Shown: piece by piece, positions 23,327 to 35,300 of the stretch
How the letters are laid out: each line of letters starts with the position of its first letter
Position numbering within the stretch: position 1 is the stretch's first letter
Origin: Isoetes taiwanensis
Lineage: Eukaryota > Streptophyta > Lycopodiopsida > Isoetales > Isoetaceae
Assembly: GCA_021234155.1 (NCBI GenBank)
Contig: JAJEKV010000027.1
Coordinates: 5,392,623-5,456,622 of the forward strand
Direction: 5' to 3'
DNA length: 64,000 nt
Program-made: the position numbers and the translations under genes
The notes under the pieces: generated by a model
What the model was told of the DNA's origin: nothing
The model's database searches: none
What the model saw: only the letters and a program-made list of their open reading frames with translations

Positions 23327-23944
23327 ACGTCCCTAAGGCCCCGAAGGGGCCAAATTTTTTTTTTGCAACACAAACCATTAACATCCAACATATAAAAATT
23401 AAATCCCCCAACACATAACAACCAACACATAACAACCATTGACATTAACAACCAACACATAACTACCATTGACATTAATTAACACAACCATTGGGTCCAA
23501 CACCCTTAAACCCCCTTTGGTTTGGGTGCATATTCACACGGGGGGTGACGTAGGGCAGCGAGAGCCCTCATAATTGTATTTTGCACGTATAAAATCAACA
23601 CCATATAGTATTCCGCTTGAAATCTTATAGTATTTTGCGAATCTTGTTATACAGTATAGCAAATTTTGTACTTGCATACCCCACAAACGAGGAAGTTTAC
23701 GTACGGTGTAGATTAAGGAATAAGGGGCGAATATGCCTATCCAACAGCTCTCGTTGCCCGGAGTCACCCCCCCTGTGAATATGCACCCAAACTAAAGGGG
23801 GTTTAAGGGGGATTTTAGTTTAAATGTGTGGGACCCAATGGTTGTGTTAATTAATGTCAATGGTAGTTATGTGTTGGTTGTTAATGTCAATGGTTGTTAT
23901 GTGTTGAGGGGTTTAATTTTTATATGTTGGATGTTAATGGTTTG
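23327..23944. mobile_element. Foldback element, copy 2, with longer arms
   Basis: The left arm at about 23370-23555 and right arm at about 23755-23944 are near-perfect inverted copies. The arms contain internal repeats of AACACATAACAACCA / TGGTTGTTATGTGTT and GACATTAA, then ACCCCCTTTGGTTTGGGTGC and a CGTCACCCCCC loop-proximal end. Copy 1 at 3430-3995 shares the TTTGGTTTGGGTGCATATTCA inner part and the CACAAACCATTA outer part. The right end abuts exactly the point where similarity to unit A resumes (23945). The first outer word on the left, CCCCGAAGGGGCCAAATTTT, resembles the outer word of copy 1. No coding sequence. Confidence 0.85.
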
Positions 23945-25745
23945 AGACAACATCCATTAGAATTTTATGAGGTTAATTTACTAAATTTCTAAAAGAAATG
24001 GATGAGACATCTGTTTATCCGAGACAAGTTGAGCAGGTTTTCTTCCATAAAAACTAGAGTGATACTAATTGGTGGGTTTGTGGTTCATGAAACACCTAGC
24101 TCTCGTTGCATGATCAATCCGTCTACTTTGCATGTGGACTTGGAATCGTCTGATACTGATCCAATTCTTTTACTTGAGAAAATTGATGTTGCACAAGATG
24201 ACATCATCAAATGGTAGATGGCAAGTAGAGGATCATGGTTCGAGTAAGGATTGCAATAAACTCTAGTTTGTCTACTATCTTAGATTATGATATTGATGAA
24301 ATGAAGAAATTGGTAATGAGGCCCCACATTTACTACATCTACGGCTTGGTGATGATGGACTAGCGAATATTGCACATGATATAAGACATGAAGTGGCACT
24401 TGGAAGTTGCCCTAATAGAATATTTTCTTTTCTTGATCTAATATATCAGTTTGTGTACTTTGTCTATGGGAGTTTGTGGAAGTTTTTTCTTTCTTGTTCA
24501 AATAATATCATTTTGTGTACATTGTCTATGGGAGTTTGAAGAAGATAGTGCCATTACAAATGATATTACAATTGTCATAAGCATTAACACTTGTATTATC
24601 GTTATCAAAATTACAACAAGTATTGATAGCAAGAGTGATGCAAATCGTATTATCCATGATGCTATTATTGACACATATAGCGTCATATGCTAGCACTAAT
24701 ATAATATTGTCAATATGTGATACTATAGATGAAGCTAAAGGTGATACGTCATATGCTAGCACTATATTGTCAATATGTGATACTGCTAAGGGTGATAATG
24801 TAACTGGTATAAGCTATAACATTTATACTGCCATTAACACCATTGGAGTAATAAATGATGGTAAAGTAATATGTTAGTACTGATATAATTGTTGACCAAA
24901 TTTATGACGAAGTTGATGATGCTGTAAATGATAGAATCTTGACATTGGTAGTGTCAATATACCTTGAATATCATAAAGTATATCACCTAATACTTTTTGA
25001 AAATTTAGGTGATATTAACATGATGAAAAATGGCTATCCTCCTGTAGTGAAACCACGCCCAAGAGCCTCCATGGGTTGTTTCTTGCAAAGCATGTGTCGA
25101 TAGCAGTCATAAGCACATTGATTAACTGGGCAGTCTATTGCTGTAGCATGGGGAGCTGCAGTATTTCTTCTAGGCTAGCTATAACCATCTGGGCATAGGT
25201 CTCAACATGGTCGTAATCCAAACGTAGCTGAGGCACGCAAGGTGCTGGAGCATTGGAATAGCCTGCCAATCCACTTGTAGGAAAAGGGATTGGTAGTCAA
25301 AATCCACTTCTTCATCTTGACTGTCTATAGGTGAATAATTAGGTGCAAATCCTGCTCCTCCACTAGCACGTAATCCACGACACTAAAGTCGCCCCTTGGT
25401 TCTTTTAGGATGGCCACTACGCTAGTCCATTACAGATGACCATGCTAAAGATGTTGCACAGCAGAAGCTACTGCATGCCATAGTGCGTGTCCTGGTGGGT
25501 TCCGTCATTTGATGCCTGTGGCCAAGCCACCTCTGCAGCATGTAGCTATAAAACATCCTCTGCCAAGAGGTAAAATTTTGTTAACTGTTCTATCCCCAGG
25601 CGTGCATTGAAGTCTCCAAGCAACATGACTCTGCTTGTGTTGTTGTATGTCATCATATAGATCGACATACAGGGCCAGCCTGTCCACATTTGAGTGAAGT
25701 GATAGAAGTTACTATCCAATGTGGAAAGTAGCATGCCGCCACGAA
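23945..25745. repeat. Tandem duplication unit B, second part
   Basis: Copy of 16993-18905. It contains the C-terminal half of the DUF4216 relic (23945-24230, frame 24002-24217 on the plus strand), two of the 60-bp repeats (24682-24790) and the reverse-strand LINE endonuclease relic (25120-25745). The copy breaks off at GCCGCCACGAAGA, where the GAATCT array begins. Confidence 0.9.
25120..25745 (-). pseudogene. LINE endonuclease relic, unit B copy
   Basis: Reverse translation near 25687-25600 gives DRLALYVDLYDDIQQHKQSH, the same word as at 18844 in unit A and close to that in the LINE at 29224. The frame is broken around it and the element is cut by the junction at 25745. Confidence 0.75.
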
Positions 25746-26262
25746 GATGTTTGGGAATGTAGAGGAATCTTGGGACAATCTTTGGGAATATCAAGAGAAT
25801 CTAAAAGAATCTATAGGAATCTCATGAGAATCTTTAGAAATCTAGGGAAATATAAGAGAATCTTCAAGAAATCTTTGAGAATCTAGGGGTATCTTGATGG
25901 AATCTTGGAGAATCTAGGGAATTTTGGTGGGATCTTAAGGAATCTTTGTGTAATATTAGGAAATCTAGGGGAAATTCGAGGGGATCTAGGAGAATCTTTT
26001 CCTCTAGGTGTGTTTTGCAGGGAATCATCATAGAGTCTAAGGGAATCTACAAGAATCTACATGGAATCTTGGGGAATCTAGAGGAATCTTGAGATAAATT
26101 TTGAGAATCTAGAAGAATCTTGTGGAATCTTAGAGAATCTCGAGGAATCATTAAGGCATCTTTGGGAATATAAGAGACATTGATGGTATCTGAAAGAATC
26201 TTGGGAAACTTTTAGAGCCTTGGAGAATCTAAGAGAAAATTTATAGAATCTTCATGGAATGA
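25746..26262 (+). repeat. Degenerate GAATCT-rich simple-sequence array
   Basis: About 500 bp in which GAATCT or close variants (GGAATCTT, AGAATCTA, AAATCTAGG) recurs every 10-16 bases. Spacing is irregular and the units are not identical, so it is a cryptic rather than a clean satellite. It begins exactly where unit B ends. No protein coding is evident. Confidence 0.9.
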
Positions 26263-29214
26263 CAATGCATTAGCTTCTAGTCGAATTTGTACAATCCCTC
26301 ATAGTACAACCACTTGTATATTTTAATGATATATTTTCACTACCTATATAAAGCGGTGTAGTTCTTGTTGGTAGGAATTCAAAATGTAATATTTCTGGGT
26401 TGAGCACGGCCATGGTGTTGACACGTACTGCATTTTGGCCCGCCCCCAAAATAATATAAGGAAAATATTTATATGGACATTTGACGAAGAAGGGGCAAAT
26501 TTTTTTCCGTTTCCAAAATCCCATGAGATGGTGTTGCAGCCTTCACAGAGTAAACAAGCAAGAGCTTCAAAGCACCCTGCAAATAGTTCACAGCTCCAAA
26601 TGGGTTATTCGGGCTTGTTGATTGTGTAGCCTACACAGTGCCCAACCTTCAGTCACAAATCTCCAATCAACAGAGGGATCTTCCTACACACCACACAAAT
26701 TTTCCTACATTCCTTCCACAATTGAATCCTAACCTCCTTCTAATTCAAGCTTGCTTCAAACTAGTCGTTTAAACCTATATACAACTAGCCGATTCAGACT
26801 TACTTCAAATCTATATACAACTAGCCGCTATTAATTGAACAATTTGAATGTCGACTTCGTTTCGAATGTTACAACATATAGTACTGTAGATATAAGCAAA
26901 GTAAGAGCTTATAAAATTGCCCAAAATCACCTTCTAGAGGTCAAATATATACTATATGGCAAAGACCAAGCATGTAACAGTGGAGTTAGCATCAGAATTG
27001 GAGCACCTAGTGCTTTAGCAAATTGAACTTGGATGCTTTTGATCAACCTCCTATTCCATTTATAGTTCTATCAAAGTACTTCCACATGTAAAAAATATGA
27101 ATCCTATATGAGATTTTTAACGGCAGGCGTTCTTCCCCATTCTAGTTCACAGATGTTCTTTTCTAGCTAGATGGATGTTCTATATTTTCTTGTGAACTCG
27201 AACTGGAGCAGATGAATATCTATCGATGATTATATGTTTTCATTAACCAATTTTTTATTTCAAAGGTTTTCTCAAAAACCTGAAACGACGGAGTTGTTTT
27301 GTCCAGGTGATATAACTTTGACTCTTGACCACATATAACATCGATACATATACTCTCTTTTTTTTTTTGGAAATTTGACCCTTAATAATTGTCTAGATGT
27401 AAATAGTTTCAACATCATTTTGGCTCTTGGATCTACTTCAAGGATCTTTGATCTATTGTATTTTTTATGATCATGCAAGTTATTTTCATTTTATACATAG
27501 AAATCCTTGTTTTTTCATTTAAGTTTCAAAACATTGTTTCAATACTTTACGCAATCAGAATGCATCTAATTCAAAATGAGTCATGTCAATAACTAAGAGG
27601 CAAAAAGGACCATAGATCTGTGGCAATTAAAAGTATATTAAGCATATATAATGCAATTGGCAACGATGAGAGGATTTTGTAGCATTCCTAGATCAATGTC
27701 AAAGCTCTTATAATTAAGCACAGAAAAGAGAAATAGATATAAGAGGTCCTTAAGATTATAGCTTGGAATATACATTGTATTCCTCAGGCTAAAATTGATG
27801 CAATAGAAGATGTTTACAACATTGTTTCAAAACAATGTAGTAAACAAGTTTTAAGATATGATACTTTCTAGCTAAATTTTTTTTGCATTTCAACAGGCAT
27901 CGAGAATTTAATTTGGCCAAGAGTAAGCACAATGAAGAGACCAAAGTGTCAGATGATGAGCTAGAGCCTGCAAGTGTGCAAGCAACCTTAGCTCAAATTT
28001 AAATGCAGATAAAAAAAGAGGGGAAGATAAGCTGACAAACAGCCTTGCAAGTTCTATTACTGCATACTTTTTGGCAATCTAAATATGGTGAAGGATGCCT
28101 TCGTATATTTAGAAAGTTGGTGTTTCCTCTATGTCAATAAACTTATGAAAAACATGCATCACAAAGAGCAGTTAAAATATTCGTCCAGGGGCAAATAACT
28201 ATATTAGAGGGGCCAATAAATTTATGAAGACCAATGGCATGAATCGCGGAGAGCAGCCAAAGTATTCGTCCAGGGGCACAATTGCAAGCAAGCTTTGTAG
28301 CCTCCATGATAATCCTCCGTCGGCCTGTCTTTACCCTTTCAAGAACCGTCGGAACATACTGACAATAAACAAGAGAGAACAAATTCTATTTTGTTGGGGT
28401 CAAAAGGAACAGTATGTTCAACGTCCTGCCAGAGTTCGAAATGGATGAAGTAAACGAAGGCTAATTTCCATTAGTTTTTCTATTTTCCTTCACCGTTGAT
28501 GCAAATTTTTGGAGATCCAATGGCTAGAAATAGTTTTTGATGAGGTGATAATCTAAGTGGATAGGTTAGAATTGCAGAAAATGTTGTATGGGGGGTTAGG
28601 CAAGCCTGCTAAAAACTCATCTTTTATGATAAGCAACATTTTTTTATGAATGTGGCCCTTTCTTGGCAATATAGATCTTGAATTTCATGTTAAAGTAACA
28701 CACTATGTACAAGATTTGATTTAAAATAGACATGGACCATTTCTAGTTTGTACTTAATCTTGCCATGTTTTAAAGCAAGATAACATTCTTATTCAACTCA
28801 TAATTGACGAAATATGTAATAGAAGTTCAAAATATGGTTTGTATCGTCCTAATGCAAAATACACGATGAAATCTTCGTATTTTTTACTATCATAAACTTA
28901 AGGCACATGTTTGCTGCCTAGGAGTTGCTATTTTATGTACAATAATAGTAATCTTAGCTTGTTTTTCATGATAGACTATATTTTCTATGGATTTAAGCTT
29001 CATTGGCACCATAGATCTCCAATTTGATGTTAAAAATAATATACTATAATATGTAAGATTGAATATAAATGGGCATGAACCATTATGGTCCACAATTAGA
29101 TGAATTGAGTATAAAAGTAAATCTCTCTAATTATCATTACCAATTTTATTTATTGTTCATTTGTCACTTATACAATGATATGGTGATTTTCTACTTTGCA
29201 ACTTCTATTGCAAC
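26263..29214. other. AT-rich spacer, no gene seen
   Basis: A direct repeat of about 34 bp, containing TATTCGTCCAGGGGCA, occurs at about 28153 and 28250. An open frame at 28224-28448 overlaps it but has no known motif. Reverse copies of CATAGATCT...TGATGTTAAA occur near 28668 and 29010. No domain was recognised elsewhere. Confidence 0.45.
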
Positions 29215-32200
29215 CATCCGAGTGTGGATAGGCTGCAGCCCTATGTCGATCTATATGATGACATACAACAGCACAAGCAGGAGGGTAGGGTCATGCTCGT
29301 TGGAGACTTCAATGCCCGCACTGGCACGGAACAACCGATGGGATTTGACCCTCTGACAGATGATGTGTTGCAGTTAAGCCTTTCAGAAGGAGCTTGGCCA
29401 TGGGCATCAGCTGACATTCAGGTCTCGCGCTATGGGAGACAGCTATTGCTGCTTTGCAGTATCATTGACCTAGTGATTTGCAATGGGCTGGCACAATGGC
29501 CATCCTCCAGCCAGCAGACTTGCACGCAGGAGAACTAGGGAGGTGGGTCCAGCGTGGTAGACTATGTTTTGGTGGCCGAGTAGGACATGCACCTCGTCAA
29601 ATATTTTCAAGTGGGAACAGCTGGTAGGGATGAGGAGGTGGACTCAGACTATCTACCGCTCTACTTGCACCTAGCTTGGCAGGTTGCCCCAGATGCCTAT
29701 CCAACACCTCCTCGTATGCACCAGCTCAGACTGGACTATGAACGCGCTCCCACTTACTCCCAGATGCTTACAAAGAATCTGGAAAGCATCTCACAATGCT
29801 CAATGCTGGAGTAGCAGGCAGGCAGGCTCATTCACGTCCTCGGGGCTGCTGCAGAGAGGTGTTTTGGCAGAAGTCGCCCCCGAAAAACCTCAAGAGCTAC
29901 GGCCTTCGTAACCGGTGGTTCGACGCCGAGTGCAAAGAACGCAAATGCTGGCTCCGCCAAGTCACAGACCCTGTGCTACGTCCGGATGCAGACAAGCAAT
30001 ACTGCACTTTCCTCAAGGCTAAAAAGGCCAGGTACATTGCGGCCCATCAACAGGAAATGTTCTTCCTCCTGGAACGTCATCCCAGGACCTTCTGCCAGAG
30101 AGTGCTCAGGAGACCAGTACCGCCCACGGGAAACATCACTCTAGACCAGTGGGGGCAATACCTACAACAGCTCTACAACCCGGAGGGTGCATGGGCAGCA
30201 TTACCCCCCCAGCAGGGCCTAGTACTAGCAATCACAGAGGTGGAGGTAACGCAGGGGCTGCAATGTCTAGCCAATGGGAAAGCACCAGACTTTGATGGCA
30301 TACAGGCAGAGTTACTCAAGTGGGCAGGACCACTCATAGCACCGGTACTGACAGACATGTTCAACATGGCATTACGGGAATGTTTTCCCTCGCAATGGAC
30401 CACTAGCATGGTTGTCCCAATCTACAAGGCAGGAGACCCGCATTGCCCGCCAATTACCGGATCATCATGATCAGCTCAGTGTTTGCAAAGCTCCTCGCCG
30501 GGATCCTCGAGCAGCAATTGACAGGATGGGCAGAAGCAGCAGAAGTGCGAGCACTCACACAGGTAGGATTCAGGCCAAGGCACTCAACCATTGATCATAT
30601 CTTCACGCTGTGGACTCTGGTTGAGGACAGAGGAACCGTCGGCAGGATCTGTATTGCTGCTTCGTAGACTTCGCCAAGGCTTTTGACACTGTATCTCGGG
30701 AAAAGCTGTGGGCAAGATTGCAACAGCTAAACATCCCTACCGAATTGCAGAATGCAGTGTACAGGTTATATGAGACATGCACCGGCCGACTGCAACCAGC
30801 GGGCCGACCATTCGAGAGCAGTATCAGGATCCGTCAAGGGTGCCCTCTCTCTCCCACACTATTTGGCCTGTATATTGATCAGCTGGAGAGCTAGCTTGCT
30901 GATAATGGAGGCACTGTGGCCCACCTCCTACACCAGATCATCAGGCAGCTAATCTATGCTGACGACATGGACCTCCTAACACACACTAGGATAGATATGC
31001 AACGCCATCTGGATGTCTTGGACACGTTTTGCCAGGTGGCTGACATGCGCGTCAACTTTACATCAGCCATCGCCCCCAATATCGTGGCCAAAAGTTGAAG
31101 TGGTGTCTGCTTACAAATATTTGGGGGTGGAGTTCCCGTCGGCCATGAATTGGGACAATTCCATTTGGTTGCGAGCAGGTTGGAAGGCACTCTATAAAAT
31201 GGAGAACAATAGCCACAAGGCCGAGCTGTATGATTGGGTCCACCAATCGCACCTATTCAAGGTGCTAGTAGAACCTATGCTTTTGTACGGGGTCGAGGTC
31301 TGAGGCACAGTGATTTACCTTGCCACTTGGAACGACTTGGAGCAGGTGCAGAAAGCTTTCTTGGCACGAGCCCTGGGGGTGAAGTCCACAGTTCCATACC
31401 AGATACAGTTGCAGGAAACAGGTTTCTTGCCTCTTCAAAGAGGAGCCCTTGACAGACACATCGTCTACTTCCAGAAGGTGGTCAACATGGACGATGCTCG
31501 TCTCCCTCACCTCGCTTACACTATGGCAATGGGGCCTCAACGCCTAAAAGCCTACTGGCAGGAAAAGAGAGCTCAGTGGCTGATAAGATGGAATGTGCAG
31601 GAGACAGGTGCGTCCAAGTGCAAATGGAGGCAGATCGCCGCAGTCTTAGTCAGTACCTTGACGCATGCTTCCTCAGTAAGCTATGGGATGCCAGCACCCT
31701 TGAACAGGGCAAGACGACACATTATCAACGCTACATAAATCCCAGGTTGGAGCGGGGCCCGCAATGCTGCCTGCACACTCATCTACCCATGAAAAAACGC
31801 AGATTCGTTGCCTCTATCCGCATAGGTGCACACCATCTCTGGATTGAGACAGGGAGATGGGTTGGGGAGCTGTGTCAGGAAAGGCTTTGTTAACGGTGCC
31901 AGGTTGGAGCTATGGAAGACGAATGCCACACAAGTTGCCCAGCATATGATGACATTCGGACACGGTATGCTGAGCTGGTTCATCCTGGCCAGCCCCTACA
32001 TGAGATGCTGAGCACAAGCTCGGTACAGAGGTTGGGCTCATACATTCAAGAGATCATGGATCGTCGAGATCAGCGTGGCCCTCAGGCACTCACCTGATGC
32101 ATGTACATATTTCTGTCTATATTTGTAATTGTTTTTGTATCTGTACAGTTTGACAGCAGGCCTATTCCTGTCACGGTTTTTCCCCCAAACAACCCTTTAG

Positions 32201-32306
32201 GGCAGGGAGGGGTGGGCAGTAATACGCTTGCTGCGTCTCTTGTTGGGTCCCATAGGCCAATTGGTCTCCGTGGACGATAAATATTCTATTCTATTCTATT
32301 CTATTC
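29215..32306 (+). mobile_element. APE-type LINE, 5'-truncated, with (TATTC)n tail
   Basis: Starts inside the endonuclease at DRLQPYVDLYDDIQQHKQEG and continues VMLVGDFNARTGTEQ (29296-29335), SSVVDYVLVAE (29550-29580) and SDYLPLYLHLAW, where the usual SDH catalytic His is Tyr. The polymerase follows: NGKAPDFDGIQAELLKWAG near 30280, then a frameshift near 30455, NYRIIMISSVFAKLL, GFRPRHSTIDHIFTLW, another shift near 30655, FVDFAKAFDTVSREKLW, RQGCPLSPTLFGLYIDQLE, a stop near 30896, and QLIYADDMDLL near 30950-30980. The C-terminal region runs to a stop at 32097 with MEDECHTSCPAYDDIRTRY, a Cys/His end typical of such polymerases. The 3' end is a run of TATTC units (32281-32306) in place of poly(A). 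It differs from the L1 copies in having YADD and RQGCPLSPTLFG. It has at least four disabling changes. Confidence 0.9.
32281..32306 (+). repeat. (TATTC)n microsatellite, LINE 3' tail
   Basis: Five TATTC units directly follow the LINE 3' untranslated region. A similar run stands at 37873-37907. Confidence 0.9.
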
Positions 32307-35300
32307 TACTAGAAAAAGTGCCCAGCGTTGCTGGGCTTTTCATTAAGATTAAATTTCAAAATTTTAATCTTATGGTTGAAGTCGTCCTTATAAATTGCTT
32401 TATTAATGGAGCTTTAAATTTAAATACAGCTCATGAAATTTTATAATGTTTATAGCAATTGTATTTCATTCATCAGGGGTTTGGTTGCCATACGAGGCTG
32501 TCAGATCTATTTAGTTCTCATTGGAACGTTGAGAGCAAATATATGACGTCTTGCTAAGCACGCCTCTATATAATACGTGATAATAGTGTATTTTCTTTTT
32601 CCATCTAATCTAATGTTTATGATTTAGTATTGGTGTTTTCTTATTGGTCAACTTTTTCATTGATGACTTGCTCAATGTATTAACGTCTACTTTAGGCCTA
32701 GAGAGTCTAATTCTAGAGAGGAGATGTTTGAAGCATTTAAAAAAAATGCAAACCAAATCCCCGTACAACCCTGCCAGTTTCACTATATGAAATAAACGAC
32801 ACAAAATTCTGCAGAAATATAAAATCCAACATTATAAAGACAAGCACATATGTCATACAAATCTGAATTTTTCGGGTAAAAACCTTCACTTCATGGAAAA
32901 ACATCATGCAGCATAGATATAGGATTTCAAAACGGCATGATAAAATTGATCAGTAAACATGTAGAGCACGATGTACAGATGCGTTGTTTCACATAATAGC
33001 ACTATTATTATAGAAGCATAAGCACCAAGAAATCACCAGATAGATTTTACAAACTGTAGAGATGGAAACAGTTCCATCCAACCATTGAATCACCCATATT
33101 TTGGCCTTAACAGTGCCCCACAAATGTAACCAAATGAATGGAAAGGCAAGAAGACTTACTGCAATGTGAATCTTGATCAACCATTCCTCTGGGACACAAA
33201 GAAGATATAAGACCTGGAAACTTGAAATCTGACTCTTCAATCTGTAGGTCAACTTCAAAGTCAAAAGGAAATGCAATGGCAATAATTGATGTTGAAGGAT
33301 GAGTTTCTGCGTGGGAGTCTGTTGTACAGTACAGTATGTGGAAAGCATCGGTTCCTTGCATATAATCTGCAGCACTGAGAATGATGGCTGTTTTATGTAG
33401 AAGAAATGGTCATTTTATGTAGAAGGAAGTCCTACATCGTTGCATTGTAAGTTAATCATAAGAGCAAAATCGTCCCAGGCAAACAAGATTTACAAATGAC
33501 TCAGAAGCTTACATCAAGCCCGCCAACAATCTGACCACAAAGAATTACAGAATCAAAGATGGCAATAATTTCTTAATTTGGAAAACTTAAATATATTGTT
33601 GGTCTCTAACCTTGCAATAGAATCAAACGTTATATGGCCAACTCTCCCGCTGTGGCATGGCATACATCATGCTTTGGTCTCTACATCTTTAACCTACAAA
33701 ACCACATCAAAGATCTAGCACTTGCAAAGTTGTAACCTGCAAAGCCTACAGTGCAAGAACAAAAGGAAGTTACCTCTTATCAATGTTGCTTTTGGAGCTT
33801 GAAAACACAACGGAAATCAAAAGCCATTTTTAAGGGCAAACTCGTATCACTTTTTTGTGCAACCATTCTACAGGTTTCCCCAAGAATGACATAAACCAAC
33901 CAAGTGCTTAGGGCTTTGACGCAAATAATCGAGCGCAAACTCTTTGGATTTGAGAGCATAGACAATTACCTAGTGGAATGCATACCAGAGTTGCAACTTC
34001 AAAAGCAAGTTCACTAAAATCTACAGCATGGACAACAGCATGCACGATCTCAACAAAATATCCAATACAAGAGTTATGTATCCGACCCTTATTCTAATAA
34101 GCATGTTACTTTTCGGGGTTTATATCCCGATGTTCGAGAAAATTGCCGGTTTAGGCATGTCCACCACAACCTGGTATGCTCAATCAATATCCACAGGAGT
34201 TGCTCCAATGGATCCAAGCAGGGCTTAAATAAACCAACAAAGAAACAACTGCATAAAGCATGATGCGTTACAAAAGCAAAAGAACGAAGCAAATGAAAGA
34301 TCTCTGAAGTAACCAAGCAGTAAATACCTTCGAAATGACTTATCAATTAATTCCCACAGGCATTCTGCAATGATGCGCAAGTTATCCACATTGCTATTCT
34401 TGTGTAAGAAATGGGTTGAGTAGAGATTCTTTCTATAATAATTGTTTGACCTCCAGTGGTAAGATGAATCTATTCTCGAATATAATGATACATGTTGCCT
34501 TGCTGCAAGAGCCACTTGAGGACGATAGCATCTACATTCCATGTGCATTGCAAGCACGAAATAATAAGAACATAAGCATTTGAAATACTAATAGCGAGAT
34601 GAACACAAACCATATGATCATACCTAATGATCAAGATTCATGAGCTAAAATGACCTTAAGAAAAAGAAGCCATACCTAGCTGTGGCCTGTGATGTTCGGC
34701 TAATGCTGCCATAGTTGAGCTCTGAACAACAGATAGATCATAGCTCAGCGTGCAATGTAAATAAAGAGCTCAGGCTTCAGGCAGAAGATACCCAAATTGC
34801 CAAAGAACCACGATTCCTTAAAAATAAACATAGATTTTTCCAGATGAGTATGCGGAAGATGCATTGATATATTGATCACTCCAGACCTGGAAAACCACCA
34901 GAGAAGAGAAGAAAAGCGCAATCGCTCTCATTGCCACTTTCAGTACTTTGTCAGAGAAGTCTGATTGCCGAGATTTGGTCAATAAAGAAGTTGTAGGATA
35001 AATTGAGGACGCAATTTGCCAGAGAGAGAAAATATTTCCTGATTCCGCAAATCTATAATAGCTTTTTGTCTAATATCTTGCTCCATTTGGCATAGACAGA
35101 GCATAGAAATATGAAATTAGGGTGATACCAAGAAGACGCCGTACAGAATGGAATTAGTCGATCTAGCCATGTCCCAAGAAACAGATTTGAAGATAACTTT
35201 CCCTGCCTCATTTTGTAAAAAGTAAAAAGATTCAATGATTAGATTGGTCCACTTGCTTCTCTAGTTCATCTTAGAGGTAATTTTGCTTGAAGAACCTTCA

